From an uncultured Acidimicrobiales bacterium (lineage in GTDB: Bacteria; Actinomycetota; Acidimicrobiia; Acidimicrobiales; SHLQ01), in NCBI GenBank assembly GCA_937922235.1, contig CAKZVC010000033.1, forward strand, positions 19,910 through 83,909: a stretch of DNA of 64,000 nucleotides. The letters are read 5' to 3'. A model generated the notes under the pieces. The model saw only the letters and a program-made list of their open reading frames with translations. It did not search any database and was not told where the DNA came from. Positions 1 through 8,670 of this stretch are shown in pieces. A program made the position numbers and the translations under genes. The first letter of the stretch is position 1; each line of letters opens with the position of its first letter.

Positions 1-40
1 CTCAACCTTTCCTCACCGTCTGTTCATACGAATAGACAGG

Positions 41-643
41 TCAGGTCGGCCACGCCGACCGCAGGCGCGACCACGAGTCCGACAAGCTCTCGGGAAGGGC
101 CCTGGCCTCGGCGATGCTCGTGAGAAAATTCGTGTCGCCCGACCAACGAGGCAGCACGTGGACATGCATGTGGTCGGGAACTCCAGCACCAGAGGCTCGG
201 CCAAGGTTCATGCCCATGTTGACGCCGTCAGGCTGGTACTCGGCCTTTACTGCAGTGATCCCCATCCGGACGCCTTCCCACAGCTCCTGGAAGGTGGCGG
301 GGTCGAGGTCTTCGATGTTCACGGCGGCCTTCTTTGGCAGCACCATCAGATGACCGGACGTGTACGGGTAGGCGTTGAGCAGCGCGAAGCAGTGCTCGCC
401 TCGCCAAAGGATGTAAGTAATCGAATCGTCCAAGCCGGATTGCTCGATTCCCTCAAACAGTGTCAGATTTTCGGCAAGGCCTTTCGATCGCTCGTCGTCC
501 TCGGCGAGGATGTACGGGATTCGCCACCCCGCCCACAGGCGAGCCATCTGCTCCCGACCCGACAACGTGTTGTTGAGCTGTTGGCTTCCTGTCGACGACG
601 ACGACGGATCTCCAGCGGAAGTCTGGAGCGAATCATCGCTCAC
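41..643 (-). CDS. HIT-family protein, Ap4A phosphorylase-like
   Basis: A 200-residue histidine-triad protein. The signature His-x-His-x-His is at H158, H160 and H162 (HMHVHVLP). HIT proteins act on the alpha-phosphate of nucleotide conjugates. The closest functional precedent is mycobacterial Rv2613c, a diadenosine tetraphosphate phosphorylase of about the same length that also lies directly downstream of thrS, so this is probably the orthologue (inference from motif, length and synteny). The start is a GTG at 641-643 that overlaps the thrS stop codon by 4 bases (GTGA), which implies translational coupling. The Ser-rich first 30 residues look disordered. A substrate other than Ap4A cannot be excluded from sequence. 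Confidence 0.9.
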   Translation of the reverse strand: MSDDSLQTSAGDPSSSSTGSQQLNNTLSGREQMARLWAGWRIPYILAEDDERSKGLAENLTLFEGIEQSGLDDSITYILWRGEHCFALLNAYPYTSGHLMVLPKKAAVNIEDLDPATFQELWEGVRMGITAVKAEYQPDGVNMGMNLGRASGAGVPDHMHVHVLPRWSGDTNFLTSIAEARALPESLSDSWSRLRSAWPT

Positions 644-2604
644 GCCTTGGTCTCGATCTCCTCGTTGAGCATCGCGATGAAGTCGTCCACCGGCACGTCA
701 CGGTCGACGTCCTGCACCCCCCGCTTGTTGACACCCAGCGTGCGGTTCTCAACGTCGTCATCGCCAACGACAAGTACGTATGGCGTCTTCTCGATCTTGG
801 CGTTTCGCACGCGCTTGCCCAGCCCGTCGTTTGCGGGATCGACCGCAACGCGGAAGCCCTGTTCCTTGAACATGGCGTACAGCTCATCGACGTACCCGTC
901 GTGAACCTCGGCCACGGGAAGGATCTTGATTTGGGTCGGCGCGAGCCATGCCGGGAAGTTGCCAGCGTAGTGCTCGATAAGGACACCAAAGAACCGTTCG
1001 ATCGAACCCATGAGGGCCCGGTGGATCATGACTGGTTGCTTGCGCTCGCCATCAGCGGCGACGTATTCAAGGTCGAAGCGATCGGGCAGGTTGAAATCGA
1101 GCTGGATCGTGGACAACTGCCACGCTCGGCCGATCGCGTCGCGCACGTCCACGTCGATCTTTGGTCCGTAGAACGCGCCGCCACCCTCATCGACGACGTA
1201 ATCGAGCCCCTGCTTCTCCAACGCTGCCTTCAGGCCGGCGGTTGCGGACTCCCAGATCTCATCGTCGCCGACCGACTTCTCCTCAGGGCGAGTCGAGAGC
1301 TTTGCCTGGAAGTCCTCGAAGCCGAACGCCCGCAACACCGACAGCACGAAGTCGAGCAACGAGGCGAGCTCGTCTTCGATCATTTCGCGGGTGCAGAAGA
1401 TGTGACTGTCGTCCTGGGTAAAGCCACGGCTTCGCATGAGTCCGTGCACGGCGCCAGACAATTCGTATCGGTAAACCGTGCCGAGCTCGAAGATCCGCAT
1501 CGGCAGATCGCGGTACGAGCGCTGGTCGCTCTTGTAGACCATCACGTGAAACGGACAGTTCATTGGCTTCGGGTAGTAGGTGGCGCCGTCCATCTCCATG
1601 GGCGGATACATGCCGTCGGCGTAGAAGTCGAGGTGCCCGGAGGTCTCCCACAGCACCGACTTCGCAAGATGTGGGCTGTAGGCGAACTCGTAGCCGCCGT
1701 TCTCGTGCCGATCGCGGCTGTAGTCCTCCATCAGCTTGCGGATGACCGCACCCTTGGGGTGCCACACGGCCAACCCCGGCCCGAGTTCATCGGGCCACGA
1801 CACAAGGTCCATCTCGCGAGCGAGACGGCGATGATCTCGTTTCTCGGCCTCTTCGAGGCGATGCAAGTGCGCCTTCAGATCCTTCTTGTTCGCCCAGGCG
1901 GTGCCGTAGATTCGCTGCAGCATCGGGCGCTTCTCGTCACCACGCCAGTAGGCGCCGGCGACCTTCATCAGCTTGACGTGTTCGAGCTTGGACGTGCTTG
2001 GCACGTGCGGGCCTGTGCACATGTCGAGGAACGTGTCGGAGTTTCGGTAGTAGCTGACCGTGTCACCACTCAACTCACCCGCATCCTCTGACGAAGCACC
2101 GCCGCTGCGCACGCCCTCGATGATCTCCAGCTTGTACGGCTCGTCCTTGAACAGTTCGAGCGCTTCTTCGATCGAGATCTCGTGGCGCTCGAACGGCTGG
2201 TCGGCCTTGACGAGCTCCTTCATCCGCTTCTCGATCGCTTCGAGATCGTCGTCGGAGAGGGTCTTGCCATCGGGCAAGTCGAAGTCGTAATAGAACCCGT
2301 GCTCGATGGGTGGACCGATCGCGAATCGGGCGCCCGGATGCAGATCGAGAATGGCCTGAGCCATCAAGTGTGCGGCCGAATGGCGGATGGTGTGCAACCC
2401 GGCATCATCGCTGCCAGTTACCAAGGCAACCGTCGCACCGTCGGTCAACGGCACGTCGAGGTCGACCTCGGTTCCGTCAACGACAGCGATCAACGCAGCT
2501 TTGGCAAGACCCGGCCCGATATCGGCAGCCAAGTCGGCGGCAGTAGACCCTGATGGAAGCTCTCGGCTTGATCCATCGGGCAACGACACAGTTACAGCAC
2601 TCAT
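640..2604 (-). CDS. thrS: Threonyl-tRNA synthetase
   Basis: Full-length (654 residue) class II synthetase that charges tRNA-Thr in the cytoplasm. Visible order: N-terminal TGS domain (about residues 1-63), second-additional/editing domain with HxxxH at H75/H79 and a further Cys-containing motif CTGPH at 196-200, then the catalytic core with the zinc-binding cysteine in MNCP (C350), class II motif 2 around YRYELSGAVHGLMRSRGF, and motif 3 (GSIERFFGVLIEH) followed by the anticodon-binding domain. The ATG start is at 2604; the short upstream gap to a divergent gene contains both promoters. It is followed in the same transcript by the HIT gene. No tRNA-binding (T-box) leader is evident. Confidence 0.98.
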   Translation of the reverse strand: MSAVTVSLPDGSSRELPSGSTAADLAADIGPGLAKAALIAVVDGTEVDLDVPLTDGATVALVTGSDDAGLHTIRHSAAHLMAQAILDLHPGARFAIGPPIEHGFYYDFDLPDGKTLSDDDLEAIEKRMKELVKADQPFERHEISIEEALELFKDEPYKLEIIEGVRSGGASSEDAGELSGDTVSYYRNSDTFLDMCTGPHVPSTSKLEHVKLMKVAGAYWRGDEKRPMLQRIYGTAWANKKDLKAHLHRLEEAEKRDHRRLAREMDLVSWPDELGPGLAVWHPKGAVIRKLMEDYSRDRHENGGYEFAYSPHLAKSVLWETSGHLDFYADGMYPPMEMDGATYYPKPMNCPFHVMVYKSDQRSYRDLPMRIFELGTVYRYELSGAVHGLMRSRGFTQDDSHIFCTREMIEDELASLLDFVLSVLRAFGFEDFQAKLSTRPEEKSVGDDEIWESATAGLKAALEKQGLDYVVDEGGGAFYGPKIDVDVRDAIGRAWQLSTIQLDFNLPDRFDLEYVAADGERKQPVMIHRALMGSIERFFGVLIEHYAGNFPAWLAPTQIKILPVAEVHDGYVDELYAMFKEQGFRVAVDPANDGLGKRVRNAKIEKTPYVLVVGDDDVENRTLGVNKRGVQDVDRDVPVDDFIAMLNEEIETKA

Positions 2605-2649
2605 ATGTCAAGAAACACTACCGTCTTGCCGAGACACCTATTGGTGTTG

Positions 2650-2665
2650 GTTGAGGACACTCAAC
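2650..2665. promoter_or_regulatory. Short inverted repeat between thrS and the RTX gene
   Basis: GTTGAG-GACA-CTCAAC, a 6-base perfect inverted repeat in the 98-base divergent intergenic region. It could be an operator for either gene or a chance palindrome. The RTX gene downstream has a clear ribosome-binding site GAAGGGA at 2691-2697. Confidence 0.3.
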
Positions 2666-2702
2666 TAGCCTGGCACCACGCGCGGCGTACGAAGGGAATT
2701 TC

Positions 2703-3743
2703 ATGAAGTTTACGACCCGGTCGCTTGCAGCAGCCTCCGCTGTAGCAATTGCCTCCAGCGTGCTCGCAGTAGCACCCGCAGCCGCACAGGAAACGTGTGG
2801 TGGCAAGGCCGCCACGATCTCCTCGGATGCTGCAGTTATTCGTGGAACCGAAGGCAACGACGTGATCATCGCCGGCCCCGGAAACAACCGGATCGAAGCC
2901 CTCGGCGGGGACGACATCATCTGCGGCCGTGCAGGTGACGACGAGATCATCGCTGGCGACGGAAACGACTTCATCCGCGCCGGCGGCGGCGCCGACACCG
3001 TGTTCGGTGGCGAAGGAGCCGACCGCATGTTCGGCGGTTGGGGCGGAGACACGCTCAATGGCGGACCTGGCACCGACCGTCTCTGGGGCGAACAGAACCA
3101 AGACAAGCTCAATGGCGGTCCAGGCAACGACATCATCCGCGGCGGTTTCGCGATCGATGAGCTCAACGGCGGCGACGGCGACGACCTTATGGTCGCCGGA
3201 TTCGGACGCGACATCCTCTTCGGCGGACCCGGAGACGATCGCATGTACGGCCAGGGCTATGCAGACGTAATGGACGGTGGCCTCGGCGACGACTGGATGC
3301 ACGGTGGCCCCGGTCCCGACGACATGCTCGGCGGCCTCGGACGCGACACCATGATCGGCGGACCCGACGACGACTTCATGCTCGGCGATGACCGCAAGCA
3401 ATACCTCGAAGGCGGCACCACCATCACCCATCCAGGTGGCAACGACACCATGAACGGTGGCCCCGGCAACGATTACCTCGGCGGCGAAGGCGGCAACGAC
3501 ATTCTGCTCGGCAACCAGGGCCTCGACGTGGTCGACGGCTTCCACGGCAACGACCGGGTCGAAGGCAACCTCGCCAACGACCTCCTCAGCGGAGGCGCAG
3601 GCAACGATGTCGTCATCGGCGGCTCAGGCGCCGACCGATGCTGGCCAGAGTTCGTCGTCGTCACCGCAGGCGTTGTGCCCCCAGCCAACGCCAACGACAG
3701 CACCAGCCAGTGCGAGCTCATCAACCCCGTCCTGCAGCGTTAA
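2703..3743 (+). CDS. Secreted RTX-type calcium-binding repeat protein
   Basis: 346 residues. A signal peptide (basic start, hydrophobic core, AxA cleavage near residue 29, ...APAAA/QETC) is followed almost entirely by haemolysin-type nonapeptide repeats of the GGxGxDxΦ form, roughly twenty copies, which bind calcium and fold as a parallel beta roll. Good SD (GAAGGGA, 6 bases before ATG). There is no catalytic domain and no obvious type I secretion gene nearby, so export is probably by Sec. A cysteine near each end (after the signal and in the last 25 residues) may form disulfides. Likely an extracellular or surface structural protein; specific role unknown. Repeat style matches the tail of the subtilisin-like protease at 35444-37666. 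Confidence 0.85.
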   Translation: MKFTTRSLAAASAVAIASSVLAVAPAAAQETCGGKAATISSDAAVIRGTEGNDVIIAGPGNNRIEALGGDDIICGRAGDDEIIAGDGNDFIRAGGGADTVFGGEGADRMFGGWGGDTLNGGPGTDRLWGEQNQDKLNGGPGNDIIRGGFAIDELNGGDGDDLMVAGFGRDILFGGPGDDRMYGQGYADVMDGGLGDDWMHGGPGPDDMLGGLGRDTMIGGPDDDFMLGDDRKQYLEGGTTITHPGGNDTMNGGPGNDYLGGEGGNDILLGNQGLDVVDGFHGNDRVEGNLANDLLSGGAGNDVVIGGSGADRCWPEFVVVTAGVVPPANANDSTSQCELINPVLQR

Positions 3744-3745
3744 CA

Positions 3746-3854
3746 CGCTCGGACTTCCGCCGAGAACCGCGGCAGCTGACATGGTCGCTACGCGAGCTCC
3801 CCGCCGTTCGCTTCGCTCACTAACCGAGTTTGTTGCTGACGCCCCAAACATCGC
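3746..3854 (+). repeat. Interspersed repeat, copy A
   Basis: Bases 3746-3800 match 18744-18798 at 50 of 55 positions, and 3825-3854 match the reverse complement of 18823-18852 at 26 of 30. The element lies in the convergent gap between the RTX gene and mshC, non-coding on both strands. The second block is inverted relative to the first in the other copy, so this is a rearranged, mobile-looking or recombination-prone repeat family. Confidence 0.8.
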
Positions 3855-3882
3855 ACTGCTGCAAGCGAGATTTCGAACCTGG

Positions 3883-4998
3883 CTATAGAACTACACCAAG
3901 TAGTTCGGCGGCGTTGCTGCTGGGTTCGCCTTGGGCTACTGCGGCGTCGATCGCCGCTACCGCCGCAGGTACATCGAGGTCGTCGTCAAGCGCGGAGCGT
4001 ACCGCGTCGACAGGACCGTCGCCCTTGCCTGCGGCGCGCCATTGATCGAGTCGTGACGTTGCCTCGGTAAGGAGCGAATCGTTCCACGACCACTCCGTGC
4101 TGCGATAGTGCTGCGAAAGCACGGCAAGGCGCACGGCCATCGGGTCGTAGCTCTCGAGCAGGTCGCGTACGAAGATCAGATTGCCGGTCGACTTACTCAT
4201 CGGTTCGCCGTTCAGGTGCACGCACGACTGATGCATCCAGTGTCCGGTGGTTTCGATGCCGGCCCGGTCGAGCTGGGCGGCACAGAACTCGTGATGGGGA
4301 TAGACAAGGTCGCAGCCGCCGCCATGCAGATCGACGCCGCCGAGCTCGCGAATCGACAGTGCGACGCACTCGATGTGCCATCCCGGACGCCCACTCCCCC
4401 ACGGCGCCTCCCACGACGGTTCGTCGTCCGCCGATGGCTGCCAAAGAACCGTGTCGAGCGGATGCCGCTTCCTGCTGTCGGTTGGATCCTCGCCCCGACG
4501 CTCGCCGATCGTTCGCATATCGACCCGGGTGTAGCCACTGATCTCGCCGAAACCCTCGGACGCCAAATGATCGAAGTAGACCCATCCGTCAACGTCGTAC
4601 GCGTCGCTGTTCGCGAGCATCTTGGCGATCAGACCGCGAATGTCGGGAATTGCCGAGGTCGCCCGCGGTTCGCTCCACGGTTCGAGCACACCGAGGGCTT
4701 CGAGGTCGTCGTCGAACTGCCGCTTTTGTCCGAACGACAGGTCGAGGTAGTTGACCTGATCCCGCCGAGCTCTCTCGAGCAGATCGTTGTCGATGTCGGT
4801 GATGTTGCGCACCATGCGTACCTCGTGGCCGAGGTCAGCCAAGCGCCGGTGCAACACGTCATAGGTGACATAGGTAGCGGCGTGACCCATGTGGGTAGCG
4901 TCGTATGGGGTGATGCCGCAGATGTAAATTCGAGCGATTGGCCCGGGCGCGAACGGCCGAACCCTGCCAGAGGCGGTATCGAATAGCTGGAGCGACAT
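3883..4998 (-). CDS. mshC: Cysteine:GlcN-inositol ligase (mycothiol biosynthesis)
   Basis: 371 residues of the CysS/MshC family. MshC ligates cysteine to the amine of GlcN-Ins in mycothiol synthesis. The N-terminal signature ICGITPYDATHMGHAATY (C27 onward, zinc ligand and HxGH equivalent) is the MshC rather than CysS version (CysS has CGPTVYD...HIGH). Other zinc ligands sit in WHIECVALS and YPHHEFC, and the KMSKS equivalent is EPMSKST. The family's C-terminal helical part is shorter than in CysS, as expected for MshC. Divergent from the inhA-like fabI gene with only 58 bases between starts, so the promoters must overlap. This gene implies mycothiol as the low-molecular-weight thiol. Confidence 0.93.
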   Translation of the reverse strand: MSLQLFDTASGRVRPFAPGPIARIYICGITPYDATHMGHAATYVTYDVLHRRLADLGHEVRMVRNITDIDNDLLERARRDQVNYLDLSFGQKRQFDDDLEALGVLEPWSEPRATSAIPDIRGLIAKMLANSDAYDVDGWVYFDHLASEGFGEISGYTRVDMRTIGERRGEDPTDSRKRHPLDTVLWQPSADDEPSWEAPWGSGRPGWHIECVALSIRELGGVDLHGGGCDLVYPHHEFCAAQLDRAGIETTGHWMHQSCVHLNGEPMSKSTGNLIFVRDLLESYDPMAVRLAVLSQHYRSTEWSWNDSLLTEATSRLDQWRAAGKGDGPVDAVRSALDDDLDVPAAVAAIDAAVAQGEPSSNAAELLGVVL

Positions 4999-5056
4999 AC
5001 CGCAACGTTAGCCGCCGGCCTGGACGGGCCGCGCTGAGTGTTGAAGACTCCCACCT

Positions 5057-5824
5057 ATGGGATTGCTCGAAGGCAAAAACGTTCTGATCACCGGTGTACT
5101 CACAGATGCCTCCTTGGCATTTGGGGTCGCTCAACTCGCACAGCGAGAGGGGGCGAATCTGATCCTCACGGGAGCCGGCCGAGGCTTGCGGCTCACCGAG
5201 AAAACCGCTCGCAAACTCGACACTGAGCCTGAGGTCCTCGAGTTCGATGTCACGAACCCCGATCACGTTCCAGCGGTCCGCAACCACCTCGAGTCGACCT
5301 GGGGCCGCGTCGATGCAGCGCTTCATGCCATTGGCTTTGCGCCCGAGTCGTGCCTTGGCGATGACTTCATGGCCGCCCCATGGGACGACGTGAAGGTCGC
5401 CTTGGAGATCTCGACGTACAGCTACAAGACCCTCGCTGAAGTCGTGTGTCCGCTTATGACCGGAGGCGGCTCCGTTGTCGGCCTCGACTTCGATGCGACC
5501 GTTGCATGGCCGGCGTACAACTGGATGGGCGTAGCAAAGGCCGCCCTCGAATCAGCGAACCGCTATCTGGCCAGGACCCATGGCGAGAACAACATTCGCT
5601 TCAACCTCGTGGCCGCTGGCCCGATTCGCACGATCGCTGCGAAGTCGATTCCGGCGTTCGCCAAGTTCGAGGACGTCTGGGATGACAAGGCACCGCTTGG
5701 TTGGGATGTCCGCGACAGTTCGGCAGTTGCTCGTACCACAGTGGCGATGCTGAGCGACTGGCTTCCAGCGACCACCGGCTCGATGATCTATGCCGACGGT
5801 GGCTACAACGCGATGGGCGCCTAG
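5057..5824 (+). CDS. fabI: Enoyl-ACP reductase, InhA/FabI type
   Basis: 255-residue SDR-fold NADH-dependent enoyl-ACP reductase that carries out the last reduction of each fatty-acid elongation cycle. The N-terminus MGLLEGKNVLITGVLTD and the active-site segment YNWMGVAKAALES (catalytic Tyr-x6-Lys) followed by NLVAAGPIRT are the InhA/FabI pattern, closer to mycobacterial InhA than to proteobacterial FabI. Followed with no gap by the next gene (stop at 5822-5824, TTG start at 5825), so the two are one transcript. Confidence 0.95.
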   Translation: MGLLEGKNVLITGVLTDASLAFGVAQLAQREGANLILTGAGRGLRLTEKTARKLDTEPEVLEFDVTNPDHVPAVRNHLESTWGRVDAALHAIGFAPESCLGDDFMAAPWDDVKVALEISTYSYKTLAEVVCPLMTGGGSVVGLDFDATVAWPAYNWMGVAKAALESANRYLARTHGENNIRFNLVAAGPIRTIAAKSIPAFAKFEDVWDDKAPLGWDVRDSSAVARTTVAMLSDWLPATTGSMIYADGGYNAMGA

Positions 5825-6679
5825 TTGAACAACGACCGACGGCTGCTCGTCGTTGGCGGCACCGGGTTTCTCGGCGGACGGCTGTGTCAACGCGCTGTTG
5901 CTGACGGCTGGGACGTGCATGCCACGCACCTCACCTCGGCAGTGGAGAACGACGGCTCGGTCGGGTGGCACCGCTGCGACATTACGGATGCCGATGCAGT
6001 CACATCGGTCATCTCCGAGCTTGTGCCGACTCACATCATCAACGCGGCGTACCGCCAGTCGGGCGACGCCGTCCACGCCATCTGTTGCGATGCTGCAGAG
6101 ACGATGGCGCGTGCTGCCTCAGCGATCGATGCCAAGTTCGCGCACATCTCGACCGACTTGGTCTTCGATGGCAACCTCGGGCGACCGTACGTCGAGTCCG
6201 ACCCGACGTCGCCACTCGGGTTGTACGGGGAGGCGAAGACGCTTGCCGAACAGCGCGTGGCGTCGGCACATGCGTCGGCATCGATCGTGCGGACCTCGCT
6301 CATCTACGGCGCCCCCGACGCGCCGCAAGAGCGCCTCACCCGCCGAGCCCATGATGAACGCGAGGCTGGCGGGATCGCGTTCTTCATCGATGAATGGCGC
6401 ACACCTGTCCACGTTGAGGACCTTGCCGCTGGGGTCATGACTCTGCTCGACACCGAGCACTCTGGCCTCATCCACCTCGCTGGCGACGAACGTCTCAACC
6501 GCCTGGAGTTCGCACAGCTACTCGCCAACGGGTTAGGGCTCGACCCAACAACGCTCGTTGGCCGCACGCAAGACCCAACGCTCGGACCGCGAGCCAAAGA
6601 CGTCAGCCTGAACACCGACCTCAGCCAAACACTCGGCATCGCCCTCCCCGGCCCAACCAAACGCCTGAGAGATTTGTGA
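5825..6679 (+). CDS. RmlD-like NAD(P)-dependent sugar/epoxide-type SDR
   Basis: 284-residue extended SDR. Rossmann motif GGTGFLGG at the start, ISTDLVFDG and the catalytic YGEAK (Tyr-x3-Lys) are characteristic of the dTDP-4-dehydrorhamnose reductase (RmlD) substrate-binding family, but no other rhamnose genes are nearby, so the substrate is open. The start is taken as TTG at 5825, directly after the fabI stop; the frame is open from there and begins MNNDRRLLVVGGTGFLG. Coupling to fabI hints at a role in lipid or cell-envelope metabolism (inference). A hairpin terminator lies 10 bases after the stop. Confidence 0.8.
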   Translation: MNNDRRLLVVGGTGFLGGRLCQRAVADGWDVHATHLTSAVENDGSVGWHRCDITDADAVTSVISELVPTHIINAAYRQSGDAVHAICCDAAETMARAASAIDAKFAHISTDLVFDGNLGRPYVESDPTSPLGLYGEAKTLAEQRVASAHASASIVRTSLIYGAPDAPQERLTRRAHDEREAGGIAFFIDEWRTPVHVEDLAAGVMTLLDTEHSGLIHLAGDERLNRLEFAQLLANGLGLDPTTLVGRTQDPTLGPRAKDVSLNTDLSQTLGIALPGPTKRLRDL

Positions 6680-6688
6680 CGATTTTCT

Positions 6689-6708
6689 GACCGTTACGGT
6701 CGGTTTTT
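6689..6708 (+). terminator. Rho-independent terminator after the SDR gene
   Basis: GACCG-TTA-CGGTC stem-loop (6689-6701) followed by GG and TTTTT (6704-6708). It starts 10 bases downstream of the SDR stop codon and closes the fabI–SDR transcript. Confidence 0.75.
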
Positions 6709-6801
6709 CTGTACAAAAACCTCATCGTCCACGTCGACAGCTGACCTCGATGTGTCTACCGGTCTACTCAAGGGGCCCGATCGGCGCGACGATGACACGG
6801 T

Positions 6802-6978
6802 ATGGCCTCCAGCATTGCCGCGCTCCTCGTGAATAGCCCGACACCTGCTGCGCCCGCGCCCACCGCTCCCCCTGCTCCGGCGCCGTCCCCTGCTCCAACG
6901 CGCCCAATCGAGCCAGCTCCCTCGCCGTTCGATCCATCGTGGCCCGCCGACCGTCCGGCGCCGCCGCCCAAAGCATGA
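6802..6978 (+). CDS. Small Pro/Ala-rich ORF coupled to the next gene
   Basis: A 58-codon frame (ATG at 6802, TGA at 6976-6978) encoding a short hydrophobic start (MASSIAALLV) followed by a Pro/Ala-rich stretch rich in PAPAP-type runs. Its stop overlaps the ATG of the next gene as ATGA (6975-6978), an arrangement typical of translational coupling in this genome. An in-frame stop at 6793-6795 limits extension. No strong Shine-Dalgarno is seen. It could instead be the N-terminal part of the next protein separated by a frameshift. Function unknown. Confidence 0.42.
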   Translation: MASSIAALLVNSPTPAAPAPTAPPAPAPSPAPTRPIEPAPSPFDPSWPADRPAPPPKA

Positions 6979-7997
6979 CCTCGCAATCGAGCGCCATCAG
7001 TAGTGAGGTGGTCAAGCGGCTTCATCTCAATCTGTTGATCCAGGGTGCAGCCGTCGACACGTCGACCTCGCTCGATCCCGACCCCGATCTGCGCGCAGAG
7101 AACGGCATGGATCTCAATCCGTTGAGCCAACGCGTCGGCATCGGCATGCAACTCAGCCAGATGGAGGCGCGATCGTTCCTGCTCTCGGGTCGCACAGGCG
7201 GCAAGCCCAAACACTTCTGGAACGCAATCGACAAGCCTTCGCATCCATTCCACAACAGCCGATTGCTCCGCGACCATGCCCGTGAGCTCGCCGATCAGAC
7301 ATACGAAACAACACGAGCCCAAGCGATCACGGTCGGCATTGCGCAAAAGTGGGACAAAACCCACGATCGTCAGCTACTGGCGAACATCAAAGAGCTTCAT
7401 GTCTACGAGTCGACCCGACGCAACGAGCTTGCTCAGCTAGCAAACAACCTTGCGTCGGCCCAATGGGGTATCCCGTTGGCCCAGCTTCGCGGCGAGTTGC
7501 GATCGGACAACTCGCCCGGCCTGATGTTTAGTGGGCAGAAACGACCAACACAGTGGCGAGAGGCCCTGCTGTCGATGTGCTCGGCCGGCTGGTGCCGAGT
7601 GGTCTTCGATACGACGCCTCGAGTCGAGGCACGAGCCATCGTCTTCCCATTGCTTCGCCACGAACTCGCGAAGGGCATCGCCGAACTCGCAACCTCGCAC
7701 GGGCTCGCCAGCCTCGACGACGAGACGTATGCGGCGGTTGTAGAGGCGACCGATCTCATTTATCTCGAGCGCCCGGGCATGCAGGTCGGCCCCAGCTTGT
7801 TCCAGCGATGGACCGCGACGTTGCCGCCGTCGATCTCCGTGGCGACCGGACTCACGCATCTCTCCTTAGCCGAGCCCGACATCGTCGAAACCGCACTCAT
7901 CGCCGTCATCGAAGACCCGTTAGCTGCGACCGAAATCATGCGCCACCTGTGCTCGGCTTCCATTATCGACCTTGGCGAGGAAGCTCCCGAGAGCTAG
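6975..7997 (+). CDS. Hypothetical protein, mostly helical
   Basis: About 340 residues from the ATG at 6975; a GTG at 6939 in the same frame would add 12 residues (MARRPSGAAAQS), but the ATGA overlap with the upstream small ORF favours 6975. No recognisable family or catalytic motif; soluble, Leu/Ala-rich and predicted helical by eye, with no signal peptide or membrane segment. Its codon pattern is consistent with coding, and the opposite-strand open frame here is a shadow. Convergent with the thiamine pyrophosphokinase gene, 20 bases away. Confidence 0.65.
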   Translation: MTSQSSAISSEVVKRLHLNLLIQGAAVDTSTSLDPDPDLRAENGMDLNPLSQRVGIGMQLSQMEARSFLLSGRTGGKPKHFWNAIDKPSHPFHNSRLLRDHARELADQTYETTRAQAITVGIAQKWDKTHDRQLLANIKELHVYESTRRNELAQLANNLASAQWGIPLAQLRGELRSDNSPGLMFSGQKRPTQWREALLSMCSAGWCRVVFDTTPRVEARAIVFPLLRHELAKGIAELATSHGLASLDDETYAAVVEATDLIYLERPGMQVGPSLFQRWTATLPPSISVATGLTHLSLAEPDIVETALIAVIEDPLAATEIMRHLCSASIIDLGEEAPES

Positions 7998-8017
7998 AGC
8001 ACTTCTCGCAGCGCGGG

Positions 8018-8647
8018 CTATGGCCGGACAACCAGCACCGTGCCAGTCACGAGCGACACCGACGCGGGCTCTCCGAGCAGCTCGTTGCTGATTCCGCGGG
8101 TGGTTCCCGCTGGCAGAGTCTCGCCTTCGAGCGGCCACCGAAGCCCGGTGGTCTGGACGCCGTGTGCGTCGCCGCCCGTAGGAACGATCGACACGATGTC
8201 GCCGGCATCTCCCTCGAGAGCAAGAGTTTGCCCGCCGTGGAGCACCGTTGCTCGTCCGCTGGCGGTGCGAATTTCGACCTCGGCAGTCATGCGCCGACTG
8301 AGCGCAGCCCAGTTCCCGAGTTCGTGGTCAAGCCGGCCACCTTCGACCCCGAGCGCAACGATGCGGTCGACGCCTGCATCTGCTGCGTGCGCAAGGGCGA
8401 GCTCGAGATCGGTCTCATCTTTGTCGCTTGCGAATTCGATGATCTCCGCTCCCTCCGCGACGGCCCAAGCGTGATCGCCCTCGGTCGCTGAATCGAGGTC
8501 ACCAATCAACACATGCAGAGGTAATCCGTGGCTGCGAGCAATGCGAACCCCACCATCGGCAGCGATAACCAAGTCGGCCTCGCCCACTCCTTCGAGCAGG
8601 CTCTTATCGGGGACATCTCCCCCTATGAGTACGACGGCAACGCGCAT
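8018..8647 (-). CDS. Thiamine pyrophosphokinase
   Basis: 209 residues, the usual family length. Converts thiamine to thiamine diphosphate using ATP. Family motifs are all present: AADGG, GDLDS, KDETDLE (substrate and Mg binding) and GGRLDH, followed by the C-terminal thiamine-binding beta domain with GISNEL. No thi-box riboswitch is visible upstream. Next to, and same strand as, an exported protease 23 bases upstream of its start, which may share its transcript. Confidence 0.93.
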   Translation of the reverse strand: MRVAVVLIGGDVPDKSLLEGVGEADLVIAADGGVRIARSHGLPLHVLIGDLDSATEGDHAWAVAEGAEIIEFASDKDETDLELALAHAADAGVDRIVALGVEGGRLDHELGNWAALSRRMTAEVEIRTASGRATVLHGGQTLALEGDAGDIVSIVPTGGDAHGVQTTGLRWPLEGETLPAGTTRGISNELLGEPASVSLVTGTVLVVRP

Positions 8648-8670
8648 ACGCCGAGGTTAGGCGAGGACCA

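Noticed and set aside
901..2091. 396-codon frame opposite thrS
   Set aside because: Shadow of the synthetase gene, no family features.
6768..7364. 198-codon minus-strand frame opposite the orphan gene
   Set aside because: No SD or domain and overlaps the better-supported plus-strand gene; shadow.
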